64,000 bases of DNA from UBA6115 sp040776985 (GTDB taxonomy: Bacteria > Bacillota > Clostridia > Christensenellales > Aristaeellaceae). Within the stretch, counting starts at the first letter, position 1, and the number at the start of each line of letters is the position of its first letter. The position numbers and the translations under genes were made by a program. Location of the stretch: contig JAXGZL010000002.1 of NCBI GenBank assembly GCA_040776985.1, positions 992,001-1,056,000 on the forward strand, given 5' to 3'. The notes under the pieces were generated by a model, which saw nothing but the letters and a program-made list of their open reading frames with translations, did no database searches and was not told the origin of the DNA. Shown here piece by piece: positions 33,018 through 41,797 of the stretch.

Positions 33018-33861
33018 CCGGCATCTCCAGCGTGATGCGGCCAATCAGGCCTGCCCGGAACTCATCCAGCACGCAGGCCACGCCCCGGTCCAGGTCAAAC
33101 TCATTCCCTTTTTGCAAAAAGCCCCGGGCCTGGCAGATGGCTTCCAGCAGCGCCTGACCCCTCGCGCTTTGATCCTTCAGTTTATACCGGGCCGCCACCT
33201 GGCCAGGGGCAATATCCATCAGCTCATCCAACAGATGAATCGCCAGGTGATAGCTGTCCAGCACCTCGTCGCGGATGGCGGCGATATAGGCCAGCCGCCT
33301 GGCCGCCACCTGATCCTGCAGCTTGGGCCAGAGCATGCCGGGGGTGTCCAGCAGCTCCAGCCGCTCCCCCGCCTTGATCCACTGGGGCGCCCGGGTGACG
33401 CCGGGGCGGTCCTGGGTTTTCATGGCGCTGCGGCCGGCCAGGGCGTTGATCAGGGTGGATTTACCCACATTGGGCACCCCCACCACCATCGCCCGGCTGG
33501 TGATGGCGATGCCCCGGTTTTGCGCCCGCTGGCGCTTTTCCGCTGTCAATGCGTCCACCAGCTTCAGGATTTTCTGCTTGTTCTTGCCCGCCTGGATGGG
33601 ATGGGCGCTGATGCCCTGATCCTTGAAATATGATATCCACTGCCTGGTGGCTACGGGATCCGCCAGGTCTTCTTTATTCAGCAGCAAAAGCCGGGGCTTG
33701 CTCGCCAGCAGCCCGTCCAGGTCCGGATTCCGGCTGGACAGGGGGAGCCGGGCGTCGCAAAGCTCCAGCACGATGTCCACCCGCTTCAGCTGGGCCTCCA
33801 GCAGGCGCCTGGCCTTGGCCATATGTCCCGGGTACCAGGAGATGGGATTCTGTCTGTCCAT
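33007..33861 (-). CDS. rbgA: ribosome biogenesis GTPase RbgA/YlqF
   Basis: 284 residues. GTPase needed for late 50S assembly. The G motifs occur in permuted order, a known feature of the family: G4 LLLNKEDLAD (about 58-67) precedes G1 GVPNVGKST, then RPGVTR and G3 DTPGML. The C-terminal RNA-binding ANTAR-like domain is shorter and less clear. AGGAGGG precedes ATG 33861. First gene of the operon running to hslU, with promoter at 33885-33913. Confidence 0.95.
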   Translation of the reverse strand: MDRQNPISWYPGHMAKARRLLEAQLKRVDIVLELCDARLPLSSRNPDLDGLLASKPRLLLLNKEDLADPVATRQWISYFKDQGISAHPIQAGKNKQKILKLVDALTAEKRQRAQNRGIAITSRAMVVGVPNVGKSTLINALAGRSAMKTQDRPGVTRAPQWIKAGERLELLDTPGMLWPKLQDQVAARRLAYIAAIRDEVLDSYHLAIHLLDELMDIAPGQVAARYKLKDQSARGQALLEAICQARGFLQKGNEFDLDRGVACVLDEFRAGLIGRITLEMPDGR

Positions 33862-33884
33862 GAACCCTCCTACTCAATGGGTAA

Positions 33885-33913
33885 AAAATAGCATGTTTCC
33901 CTTCCTTATGCAA
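33885..33913 (-). promoter_or_regulatory. promoter of the rbgA-hslU operon
   Basis: On the minus strand TTGCAT (33908-33913), a 17-base spacer and TATTTT (33885-33890). The -35 lies in the palindrome TTCCTT-ATGC-AAGGAA (33902-33917), which could be a regulator site. Confidence 0.5.
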
Positions 33914-33931
33914 GGAAACCCTGCCAGGCAA

Positions 33932-33960
33932 TTGACTAAAGGATTGCATGGTGTTAGCAT
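33932..33960 (+). promoter_or_regulatory. promoter of pheST
   Basis: TTGACT (33932-33937), a 17-base spacer and TAGCAT (33955-33960). Only about 30 bases of leader follow, so there is no room for a T-box or attenuator, which often controls pheST elsewhere. Confidence 0.65.
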
Positions 33961-33998
33961 CTTTTTCATTACAGCCCCTTGATGGTTGGAGGTAAACA

Positions 33999-35036
33999 AT
34001 GCGGGAACGCCTGGAAAACATGAAGAACAACGCCCTGGAGCAAATCCGGGCCGCAGGAAGCACAGACGCGCTGCTGGCCATACGCCACCAGTTCCTGGGA
34101 AAAAAGGGTGAGTTGACCCAGATATTAAAAGAGCTGGGCCGGCTGGACCCGGAGGAGCGCCGGCAGACCGGCATGCTGTCAAACCAGGTGAAGGATGCCC
34201 TTGCGCAGGCCCTCACCCAAAGGGAAGAGGCCCTGCTGGACGAGGGCTCCAGTATCAAGGGGGAGATTGACCTGACCCTGCCGGGCATCCTGCCTCAGAC
34301 AGGCGCCCTGCACCCCATCACCCAGATGTGCTACGACCTGAACGACGCCTTTTTGTCCCTGGGCTTTGAGGTGTTCGCTGAGGACGAAATCACCAGCGAG
34401 CAGTATGCCTTTGACCACCTTAATTTCCCGCCGGAGCATCCGGCCCGGGACAGCATGGACACCTACTGGCTGAAGGGCTCCGAGGACAAGACCGGCGCGC
34501 AGCGCCTCTGCCTGCGCCCCCACCTGACTGGCGGCAGCGTGCGCTACCTTAAAAAGCACGGCGCCCCCGCCCGCTTTGTCTATCCCGGCCCTGCCTACCG
34601 GAACGAAAGCACGGACGCCAGGCATGAGCGCGCCTTTTTCCAGTATGAGGCGCTGATTGTGGAAAAGAACTTCGCCTTTGCCTCAGGCCAGCTGTTGGTG
34701 CGCACCATCCTTGAAAAGGTGTTTGGAAGGCCTGTTGACACCCGGATGCGGGCGGGTTTCTTCCCCTTTGTGGAGCCTGGCTTTGAAATTGACATGAAGT
34801 GCCTGGTCTGCGGCGGCAGCGGCTGCAAGGTCTGCAAGCAGGTGGGCTGGATTGAGGTGATGCCCGGCGGCACGCCCCACCCCAATGTCCTGCGGGCCGC
34901 GGGGCTTGACCCGGATGTCTGGTCCGGCTTTTACATCAACATCGGCCTGGACCGCCTGGTGATGATGCGTTACGGGGTGGACGATGTGCGCCTGTTCCGT
35001 GGCGCTGACCTCAGGTTCCTCGGGCAGTTCATGTAA
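33999..35036 (+). CDS. pheS: phenylalanine-tRNA ligase alpha subunit
   Basis: 345 residues. Catalytic subunit of the (alpha-beta)2 PheRS charging tRNA-Phe. N-terminal coiled coil (1-85), then class II motifs: motif 1 around LPQTGALHPITQ, motif 2 ARFVYPGPAYRNESTDARHERAFFQ, and motif 3 NIGLDRLVMMRYGVDD. A zinc-ribbon-like CLVCGGSGCKVCKQ is present, as in other Firmicutes. The segment usually read as GAGMVHPNV is GGTPHPNV here, a small departure near the active-site loop. GGAGGT lies before ATG 33999. pheT follows after 15 bases. Confidence 0.96.
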   Translation: MRERLENMKNNALEQIRAAGSTDALLAIRHQFLGKKGELTQILKELGRLDPEERRQTGMLSNQVKDALAQALTQREEALLDEGSSIKGEIDLTLPGILPQTGALHPITQMCYDLNDAFLSLGFEVFAEDEITSEQYAFDHLNFPPEHPARDSMDTYWLKGSEDKTGAQRLCLRPHLTGGSVRYLKKHGAPARFVYPGPAYRNESTDARHERAFFQYEALIVEKNFAFASGQLLVRTILEKVFGRPVDTRMRAGFFPFVEPGFEIDMKCLVCGGSGCKVCKQVGWIEVMPGGTPHPNVLRAAGLDPDVWSGFYINIGLDRLVMMRYGVDDVRLFRGADLRFLGQFM

Positions 35037-35051
35037 GGGAGGGAAGGGAAA

Positions 35052-37466
35052 ATGAAAGTATCGCTCAGCTGGATCCGCCAGTACGTGGACCTGCCGGAAG
35101 ACCTTTCCATCGCCCGGCTCTCCCACGACCTGACCATGCGCACGGTGGAGGTGGAAGGCGCCACCAACCCGGCGGATGCCGTTCAGGGCATCGTGCTGGG
35201 GGTGATCACAGACATCCAGGATCATCCCCAGGCGGACATGCTGAAGGTCTGCGCGGTGGATGTGGGGCAGGACGCCCCCGCCACCATTGTGTGCGGCGGC
35301 TCCAACATCTATGTGGGCATGCGGGGGGCCGTGGCCCTGCCGGGCGCCCAGGTGCGCTGGCATGGGGAGGGTGAACCGGTCACCATCAAGTCCACCAAGC
35401 TGCGCGGCGTAAAGAGCGACGGCATGATCTGCGCCGCCGGGGAACTGGACCTGGATGAGCTGTTCCCGGCGGCGGACGACCACGCGGTGATGGACCTGAA
35501 GGATTTCCTCGGCCAGCCGGGGGATGCCCTCGGGGAAGTGCTGCAGCTGGACGACATTATTCTTGAGATTGACAACAAGTCCCTCACCAACCGGCCTGAC
35601 CTCTGGGGGCATTATGGCCTCGCCCGGGAGCTGGCCGCCATCTACAGGAGGGAGCTGAAGCCCCTCCCCCGGTTCACAAGGCCTGAGGGCCTGCCGGAGT
35701 ATCCGGTCACCATCGAAAATCAGAAGCGCTGCCGCCGCTATGCGGGCATTGTGTATGAAGGGGTGCACAACCATCCCTCCCCCTACTGGCTGCAACTGGC
35801 CCTGTGGAAAACCGGGATCCGCCCCCTGGGCAGCCTGGTGGACATGACCAACTATGTGATGCTGGCCGTGGGCCAGCCCACCCACGGCTTTGACCGGGAC
35901 CATGTGGAAAAGGAAATCATCATCCGGAACGCCAAACCCGGCGAAACCCTGACCCTGCTGGACGGGGAAACGCTGAAACTGACCCCTGAGGACCTGATGA
36001 TCTGCGACAGCCTGGAGCCTATCGCCCTGGGCGGCATCATGGGCGGGGCCAAGGACTCCATCCTGCCCACAACAAAGGACATGATCCTTGAAATCGCCAA
36101 CTTTGAGCCCATCAGCATCCGGCGCAGCGCCAGCCGCTTCCAGGTGCGCACCGAGTCCGCCAACCGCAACGAAAAAGGGCTGGACACCCAGCGGATGGAC
36201 CAGGCCATGGCGGTGGCGGATGAGCTGATCAAGCAGCTCTTCCCGGAATCCCGGATGGTGGCCTTCACCGACAATTATCCGGTGAAAACCGCCTGTCCCC
36301 AAATCCAGGTCAGGCTGGACTGGCTGGTAACCCGCCTGGGTCGGCAGATCACCGCCAGTGAAGTCAGCGACATGCTAAAGCCCCTGGGCTTTCAGGTCGC
36401 CCAGGAAAATGATCTGCTTCAGGTGGCTGTCCCCTCCTGGCGGGCCACCGGGGATGTGGACCTGCCAGACGATGTGCTGGAAGAAATCGCCCGGATGATT
36501 GGCTATAACCAGTTTGATTTTATCCCGCCCCAGGTGAAGCTGACAAGCGCTGTGCGCCAGCCGGCGATGCAGCTGGAACGCAAGCTGCGGGAATACCTGG
36601 CCTTTCAGGGCGGCATGCAGGAGGTGTACACCTATCCCTGGGTGGACCGGCATTATCTGGAGGCCGCCGGCATCAGCGAGGCGGACTGCCTGATGCTGTC
36701 CACGCCCCCCTCCCCGGACACCGCCTGCCTAAGGCCCTCTTTGCTGCCGGCCATGCTTGAGGTGAGCGCCCAGAACCTGCGCTATCTGGATGATTTCCGG
36801 GTGTTTGAGCTGGCCCAGGTCTTCAGGCAGGGCGCCAGCCATCCCAGTGAGGAGGGCGAAACCCTGCCCATCCAGCGGCGTGCCCTGGGCACGGCCCTGG
36901 TGGGGACGGATGCGGCGCTATTGTTTCGTCAGGCCAAGGGCGTGCTGGAAGCGCTGCCCCGGGCCGTGATGACAGAGCCGCTGACCTTCGCCCAGGTGGA
37001 CAAGCCCGCCTGGGCAGACCCCAAGGCCTGGTTGAACATCCTCTCCGGCGAGCAGGTGATCGGCGCCTTTGGCGTGATCTCCCTGAAAGCATCCCGCCTG
37101 GCCGGCATCAAGCGCGCGGCGGTGGTGGTGATGGAGCTGGATGTGGATGCCCTCTCCCCCCTGCCCTCACGCAGCAATGTCTACCACCGGCTCCCCCTCT
37201 TCCCCCTGGTGGAGCAGGACTTCTCTGTCCTCCTGGATGAAAAGACCTCCTGGGAGGAAATCAGGAAGAGCCTGGAAAAAAGCGTCAGCAGCATTGACTT
37301 CATCGAGGAATACCGGGGCAAGCAAATCCCTGATGGCAAAAAATCCGTCATGTTCCGGGTGCACTTTGGCTCGGACGAGGGCACCCTGACCTCCCAGCAG
37401 ATTGAGGAAAAAATGAACACCATCATCAAAAGGCTGGGTAAACTGGGCGGCGAAGTGCGGAATTAA
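35052..37466 (+). CDS. pheT: phenylalanine-tRNA ligase beta subunit
   Basis: 804 residues. Editing and tRNA-binding subunit of PheRS. N-terminal B1 and OB tRNA-binding domain (about 40-150), B3/B4 editing domain in which mischarged Tyr-tRNA is cleared (about 200-380), B5 domain, a core resembling class II synthetases, and a C-terminal ferredoxin-like anticodon-binding domain (about 710-804). Length matches the family. GGGAGGGAAGGG precedes the ATG. The operon ends at the strong terminator at 37480-37517. Confidence 0.97.
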   Translation: MKVSLSWIRQYVDLPEDLSIARLSHDLTMRTVEVEGATNPADAVQGIVLGVITDIQDHPQADMLKVCAVDVGQDAPATIVCGGSNIYVGMRGAVALPGAQVRWHGEGEPVTIKSTKLRGVKSDGMICAAGELDLDELFPAADDHAVMDLKDFLGQPGDALGEVLQLDDIILEIDNKSLTNRPDLWGHYGLARELAAIYRRELKPLPRFTRPEGLPEYPVTIENQKRCRRYAGIVYEGVHNHPSPYWLQLALWKTGIRPLGSLVDMTNYVMLAVGQPTHGFDRDHVEKEIIIRNAKPGETLTLLDGETLKLTPEDLMICDSLEPIALGGIMGGAKDSILPTTKDMILEIANFEPISIRRSASRFQVRTESANRNEKGLDTQRMDQAMAVADELIKQLFPESRMVAFTDNYPVKTACPQIQVRLDWLVTRLGRQITASEVSDMLKPLGFQVAQENDLLQVAVPSWRATGDVDLPDDVLEEIARMIGYNQFDFIPPQVKLTSAVRQPAMQLERKLREYLAFQGGMQEVYTYPWVDRHYLEAAGISEADCLMLSTPPSPDTACLRPSLLPAMLEVSAQNLRYLDDFRVFELAQVFRQGASHPSEEGETLPIQRRALGTALVGTDAALLFRQAKGVLEALPRAVMTEPLTFAQVDKPAWADPKAWLNILSGEQVIGAFGVISLKASRLAGIKRAAVVVMELDVDALSPLPSRSNVYHRLPLFPLVEQDFSVLLDEKTSWEEIRKSLEKSVSSIDFIEEYRGKQIPDGKKSVMFRVHFGSDEGTLTSQQIEEKMNTIIKRLGKLGGEVRN

Positions 37467-37479
37467 TCAAACACAGCAA

Positions 37480-37517
37480 AGCCCCGTGCCAAACTTCACC
37501 GGCACGGGGCTTTTTTT
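37480..37517 (+). terminator. Rho-independent terminator of pheST
   Basis: An 11-base GC-rich stem (37480-37490 with 37501-37511, 10-base loop) is followed by seven T. The opposite strand has only a short T-run, so it may help punA weakly. Confidence 0.92.
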
Positions 37518-37528
37518 CTGCCGTCTTT

Positions 37529-38368
37529 TTACATTTCCAGCCCTTCTGCCTCCGGCAGCCGGTCAATCACCGCGTCCACCAGCCTACGAAAGGAACTCCG
37601 CACGCTTTTGCTGACCTCCAGCACCTCTTCGTGGTTAATGGGCTGGTCCAATACTCCGGCGGCCATGTTGGTGATGCTGGATATCCCCAGCACCCGCATG
37701 CCGGCGTGCCTGGCCACGATGGTTTCCGGCACCGTGGACATGCCCACCGCGTCTGCCCCCAGGATTCTGGCCATGCGGATCTCCGCCGGGGTTTCATAGG
37801 TGGGGCCATTCATCCAGCAGTACACGCCTCGCTTCAGGTCAATGCCCAGCTTCTCCGCCTCCTGCCGGGCGATTTCCCGCAGCTCTGGGTCGTAAGCATA
37901 GCTCATATCCGGGAAACGGGGGCCAAACTGGTCCATGTTCTTCCCCCTAAGCGGGTTTTTGCCGGAGAGGTTAATAAAATCCTCAATCAGCATCAGATCC
38001 CCCGGCTTGAAGGCGGTGTTCACCCCGCCGGCGGCGTTGGTGACAATCAGGGTGTTGACCCCCAGCAGGCGCATCACCCGCACCGGCAGGGTCACCTTGT
38101 CCATGCCATAGCCCTCATAGCTGTGAAAGCGGCCGGCCATCACCATCACCCGCTTGTCCTTAAGCGTCCCTACCACAAACTTGCCCGCGTGCCCGGGAAC
38201 GGTGGAGGCGGGAAAGCCAGGGATCTCGTCATAGCTGATCTCCACCGGGTCCAGCAACTGCTCCTCATAGCCCCCCAGGCCACTGCCCAGGATCAGGCCG
38301 ATGTCTGCAGGGCCGCAGGTGTTTTTCACCAGCTCGGCCGCTTTTTTGATGTCCTTGTATTTAATCAT
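37529..38368 (-). CDS. punA: purine-nucleoside phosphorylase, trimeric type
   Basis: 279 residues. Splits inosine and guanosine (and deoxy forms) with phosphate into base and (deoxy)ribose-1-phosphate. Phosphate-binding GSGLGG and GRFHSYEGY, VTNAAGGVN, and MNGPTYETPAEI followed by VGMSTVPE are the PNP family I signature. It overlaps deoB by 4 bases (ATGA) and would hand ribose-1-phosphate to it. Confidence 0.95.
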   Translation of the reverse strand: MIKYKDIKKAAELVKNTCGPADIGLILGSGLGGYEEQLLDPVEISYDEIPGFPASTVPGHAGKFVVGTLKDKRVMVMAGRFHSYEGYGMDKVTLPVRVMRLLGVNTLIVTNAAGGVNTAFKPGDLMLIEDFINLSGKNPLRGKNMDQFGPRFPDMSYAYDPELREIARQEAEKLGIDLKRGVYCWMNGPTYETPAEIRMARILGADAVGMSTVPETIVARHAGMRVLGISSITNMAAGVLDQPINHEEVLEVSKSVRSSFRRLVDAVIDRLPEAEGLEM

Positions 38369-39537
38369 GTGAGTTCCTCCAGTTCTGTCAAAAAGGATTT
38401 CGCCTGGTAGCGTTCCTGAAGGCCAAAATACTCGCTGATGGTGGCAGCGATGTCCGCAAAGCTGTCCCTGTCCCCCAAGTGCCGGTGGTGGGTCAGACCC
38501 TTTTTCCAGGCCAGCAGCGGGGCATATTCCCGGGTGTGGTCGGTACCCCGGAAGGTGGGGTCACAGCCGTGGTCCGCGGTGATGATCAGCAGATCCTCCT
38601 CCCCCATTCTGTCAAGGAACCGGGGCAGCGTGTCATCAAACTCCTTGAGCGCCTTGGCATAGGCCATCGGGTCCCGCCGGTGTCCGTGGAGCATGTCAAA
38701 GTCCACCAGGTTTACAAACATCAGGCCGTTAAAGGGATGATCCATAAACTGCAGGGCCGCTTCCATGCAGGCGGTGTTGCCGGCGGCATGGTTGCTCTGC
38801 GTCAGGCCGCGGTGAGCGAAAATGTCCTCGATCTTCCCCACGCCCAGCACGTCAAAGCCGGCGGCCTTCAGGTCATCCAGGATGGTGTTGCTGGGCGGCA
38901 CCAGGGAGAAATCCTGCCGGGCGCCGGTGCGCTTGTAGCCCTCCGCGGCACTGCCAATGAAAGGCCTGGCGATCACCCGGCCCACCGCCAGCTCCCCTGT
39001 CAGCATCTCCCTTGCGATCCGGCAGATTTCATACAGCCGCGGAAGGGGAATCACCTCTTCATGGGCTGCGATCTGAAACACCGAGTCCGCCGAGGTGTAG
39101 ACGATGGGGTAGCCGGTTTTCTGATGCGCCTCTCCCAGATCCTTGATGATCTCCGTGCCGGAGGCGGGGTAGTTGCCCAGGGTTTTGGTGCCGATGGCCG
39201 CTTCAAAGCGCTTGATGAAGTCCTGGGGAAAGCCCTCCGGGAAGGTGGGAAAGGCCTGGTTCAGCCTGACCCCCGCCATCTCCCAGTGGCCGGTGGTGGT
39301 GTCCTTGCCGGGGGATTTTTCATTGAGCCGGGCGCTTAGCCCAGTTGCCTTTTCATCCAGCGGCAGAAAAGCCGTGGGAATGCCACCAATGCCCAGTTTT
39401 TCCAGGTTGGGCAGCCTGAGGCCTGTGGCCTTCACCGTGTGCCCCAGGGTATTTGAGCCCTCATCCCCATACAGAGGGGCATCCGGCAGGGCGCCGACGC
39501 CCACGGAGTCCAGAACGATTAATACTGCCTTTTTCAT
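38365..39537 (-). CDS. deoB: phosphopentomutase
   Basis: 390 residues. Interconverts (deoxy)ribose-1-phosphate and -5-phosphate, linking nucleoside breakdown to pentose phosphate metabolism. Alkaline-phosphatase superfamily: LIVLDSVGVGALPDA with the first metal Asp, DTTTGHWEM with the phosphorylated Thr, NLVDFDMLHGHRRD, and ITADHGCDPTFRGTDHTRE. The ATG at 39537 is chosen over 39543 because GGAGG abuts the earlier one and is 6 bases from the later. It shares a superfamily, but not the domain swap, with the permuted mutase at 8890. Confidence 0.95.
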   Translation of the reverse strand: MKKAVLIVLDSVGVGALPDAPLYGDEGSNTLGHTVKATGLRLPNLEKLGIGGIPTAFLPLDEKATGLSARLNEKSPGKDTTTGHWEMAGVRLNQAFPTFPEGFPQDFIKRFEAAIGTKTLGNYPASGTEIIKDLGEAHQKTGYPIVYTSADSVFQIAAHEEVIPLPRLYEICRIAREMLTGELAVGRVIARPFIGSAAEGYKRTGARQDFSLVPPSNTILDDLKAAGFDVLGVGKIEDIFAHRGLTQSNHAAGNTACMEAALQFMDHPFNGLMFVNLVDFDMLHGHRRDPMAYAKALKEFDDTLPRFLDRMGEEDLLIITADHGCDPTFRGTDHTREYAPLLAWKKGLTHHRHLGDRDSFADIAATISEYFGLQERYQAKSFLTELEELT

Positions 39538-39590
39538 ATGCATCCTCCTGCTTTGATTCTACACTGATTCTGTCCCTTTTAGACCAAATC

Positions 39591-39618
39591 TTGCGGGATA
39601 AGGCGGCTGATGTATAAT
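39591..39618 (+). promoter_or_regulatory. promoter of the RlmL-like gene
   Basis: TTGCGG (39591-39596), a 16-base spacer and a perfect TATAAT (39613-39618), about 20 bases before ATG 39639. Confidence 0.6.
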
Positions 39619-39638
39619 AGGTCAACGGAGGAATGAAG

Positions 39639-40739
39639 ATGGAATTGATCGCGACAGCCGCCTTTGGCCTGGAAGGCCTGGTAAAGCAGGAGCTGCAGCA
39701 GCTGGGCTTTTCCGCCAAGGCGGAGCCGGGCGGCGCCCGTTTTGAAAGCGACTTGGCTGGCGCTTTCCGGGCCAATCTCTGGCTGGCCTGCGCCGACCGG
39801 GTGATGTGGGTGATAAAAGAACAGGAAACCCGCAGCTTTGACGCCCTGTTTGAGATGGTGAAGGCCCTTCCCTGGGAGCAGATCCTTCCCCGGGACGCCG
39901 CCTTCCCGGTCAGCGGGCACTGCGCCAGAAGCCAGCTGATGAGCGTGAGCGACTGCCAGAGCATCACCAAAAAGGCCATTGTGGAGCGCCTGAAGCAGCG
40001 CCACAAAACTGACTGGTTCAAAGAAACCGGCCCGGTCTTCCCGGTGTCGGTCACCCTGCACCGGGACATCGCCCGGATTGCGGTTGACACCACCGGCGAG
40101 GCGCTGAACCGGCGGGGCTTCCGCACCTATGTAGGGGAGGCCCCCATCCGGGAGACCCTGGCCGCCGCCATGCTGCGCCTGTCCCCCTGGCGGGGGGACC
40201 AGCCCCTGCATGACCCCTGCTGCGGCAGCGGCACCCTGCTGCTGGAGGCGGCCTTCCTGGCCGACGGCCGCGCCAGCGGGCTTTCCCGCAGCTTTATCAT
40301 GGAAAGCTGGCCGGAAGCGGACAAAAGGCAAATGCAGTCTGTTCGGGAGGAGGCCAAGGCTGCCTTCAGCTTCAAAAACCTCCCGCCCATTTCAGGCTCT
40401 GACATAAGCCCCGAGGCGCTGGACCTGGCAAGGAAGCACCTGCGCCAGGCCGGGCTTTCCAGCCAGGTGAAGGTCTATCAGGCAGACCTTAAGCAACTTA
40501 AACTGAGCGAAGAAAAGCCCTTTTTCATCGCCAACCCGCCCTATGGGGAGCGTCTGGGGGACAAAAAAGCCTCAGACCGCATTTCCGTGGACCTGGGCGC
40601 CCTGATGGCCCGGCATCCAGGCTCTGGCCTGGCGGTCATCACCGCCAACCATGCCTTTGAGCGCCTGATCCGCCGCAAAGCAAAAGCCCGCCGCAGGCTG
40701 TACAACGGCAGGCTGGAGTGTGAGTTCCTGGTGTTTTAA
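39639..40739 (+). CDS. THUMP-domain RNA methyltransferase, RlmL/YpsC type
   Basis: 366 residues. N-terminal THUMP RNA-binding domain (about 45-155), then a class I SAM methyltransferase: HDPCCGSGTLLLEAA (motif I), SGSDISPEALDLARKH (acidic loop) and the catalytic NPPYGERL for base amino/guanine methylation. The family includes RlmL N-terminal domains that make m2G2445 in 23S rRNA; the exact target here is inferred. The start at 39639 gives a 7-base gap from GGAGG; ATG 39633 is too close. Its end overlaps the convergent flavodoxin gene by 4 bases. Confidence 0.88.
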   Translation: MELIATAAFGLEGLVKQELQQLGFSAKAEPGGARFESDLAGAFRANLWLACADRVMWVIKEQETRSFDALFEMVKALPWEQILPRDAAFPVSGHCARSQLMSVSDCQSITKKAIVERLKQRHKTDWFKETGPVFPVSVTLHRDIARIAVDTTGEALNRRGFRTYVGEAPIRETLAAAMLRLSPWRGDQPLHDPCCGSGTLLLEAAFLADGRASGLSRSFIMESWPEADKRQMQSVREEAKAAFSFKNLPPISGSDISPEALDLARKHLRQAGLSSQVKVYQADLKQLKLSEEKPFFIANPPYGERLGDKKASDRISVDLGALMARHPGSGLAVITANHAFERLIRRKAKARRRLYNGRLECEFLVF

Positions 40740-41278
40740 TCCTTCCTAAAGCCCATCTCCCTGAGCGCATCAAGAATGGGCTCCAGATATTTCCTGTCCG
40801 TCCAGTCGCACTGGCTCTCCCCCGCCGACAGCAGCGCCTTCATCCAGGGCTCCAGCGTTTCCGGCGGTTTTTTGGACACCACCTTCAGCAGCATTTTGCA
40901 CATCATCCGGTCCTTGAGGCTCATTTGCGCCATGTCCCAGGCGCCCCTCAGGTAAAACAGCGGGACGGAAGACAGGGGGCCGGTCATGTTGCGCCCCGCA
41001 ATTTCCTCCAGGGCTTTTTCATCATAGGGGGAGGCGCCCACACAAAAGACCAGCAGCCGCTTGCCCGCAAGCAGGCTGGCATTCATTTTGAGAAAGTTCA
41101 GGCCCCGGATCCCGGTGGCATGGATGCCGCCGCCGGAGAGGATGACCTCACGGCCCTCAAGGTCCTCCGGCCTGGCCCGCTCGCTGGACAGCACCGGGAA
41201 GCCTGTCTCTTCCCCCAGCCATCTGGCATACTTCTCTGTGGCGCCATATTTGGAGGTGTATAGAATGATTCCGTTCAT
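40736..41278 (-). CDS. flavodoxin-domain protein (HemG-like fold)
   Basis: 180 residues. FMN-binding flavodoxin fold: ILYTSKYGATEKYARWL is the phosphate loop, SGGGIHATGIRGLNFL the second flavin contact, and VFCVGASPYDEKAL follows. Similar proteins are annotated as flavodoxin or HemG-type menaquinone-dependent protoporphyrinogen oxidase; the role here is unsettled. It is the last gene of the FMN-riboswitch operon, consistent with an FMN-dependent product. 21 bases separate it from rimI. Confidence 0.82.
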   Translation of the reverse strand: MNGIILYTSKYGATEKYARWLGEETGFPVLSSERARPEDLEGREVILSGGGIHATGIRGLNFLKMNASLLAGKRLLVFCVGASPYDEKALEEIAGRNMTGPLSSVPLFYLRGAWDMAQMSLKDRMMCKMLLKVVSKKPPETLEPWMKALLSAGESQCDWTDRKYLEPILDALREMGFRKD

Positions 41279-41299
41279 AGCAGCTGTCCCCCTTTCAGT

Positions 41300-41797
41300 T
41301 CAGTCAAGATCCACCGTCTCCTGCTCCCTGAAATCAGGCTCTACGGCAGGCAAATGGTCACAGACCATCAGGAAGGCGTCCTCCCCGTTGTCTGAATAAT
41401 ACTTCTTGCGCACATGCACCTTGATAAAGCCAAAGGAGGAATACAGCGCGATGGCCGGGGCATTGCTGGGCCTCACCTCCAGGGTCAGGTAGCGGACGCC
41501 CAGGTTGCTGGCGTATTGCAGCAGCGCCTCAATCAGCCGCCTGCCAATGCCCTGTCCCCTGGCCTCCTGAAGCACCGCCACATTGGTGATATGCCCTTCA
41601 TCCAGAATGATATGCACGCCGGCAAAGCCCAGAAGGCGTCCCGCCTCCTCCGCCACCAGGTAGCGGGCGACGCGGTTTTCCATCATTTCCCGCTCAAAGT
41701 CCTGCAGGGTCCAGGGCGTCGCAAAACAGGCCGCCTCCAGGGCGGCCACGGCGGGAACATCCGCCAGGGTCATGCGTCGGATATGAAGTTCAGCCAT
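41300..41797 (-). CDS. rimI: ribosomal protein S18-alanine N-acetyltransferase
   Basis: 165 residues, GNAT fold. Acetylates the N-terminal Ala of S18, possibly other proteins. Acetyl-CoA loop in EARGQGIGRRLIEALL, strand/helix LTLEVRPSNAPAIALYSSFGF, and an end characteristic of RimI (VRKKYYSDNGEDAFLMV). It overlaps tsaB by 8 bases; the tsaE-tsaB-rimI order is common in Firmicutes. Confidence 0.93.
   Translation of the reverse strand: MAELHIRRMTLADVPAVAALEAACFATPWTLQDFEREMMENRVARYLVAEEAGRLLGFAGVHIILDEGHITNVAVLQEARGQGIGRRLIEALLQYASNLGVRYLTLEVRPSNAPAIALYSSFGFIKVHVRKKYYSDNGEDAFLMVCDHLPAVEPDFREQETVDLD

Noticed and set aside
33007..33861. Permuted G-motif order in RbgA as a novelty
   Set aside because: Circular permutation of GTPase motifs is an established trait of the YlqF/RbgA family.
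33890..33998. T-box leader for pheST
   Set aside because: Only about 30 bases separate the predicted -10 from the ATG, with no T-box consensus.
34683..36302. 539-residue open frame antisense to pheS and pheT
   Set aside because: Opposite a clearly real gene pair; its His/Gly/Pro-rich composition is the usual mirror image of high-G+C coding DNA, and it has no domain.
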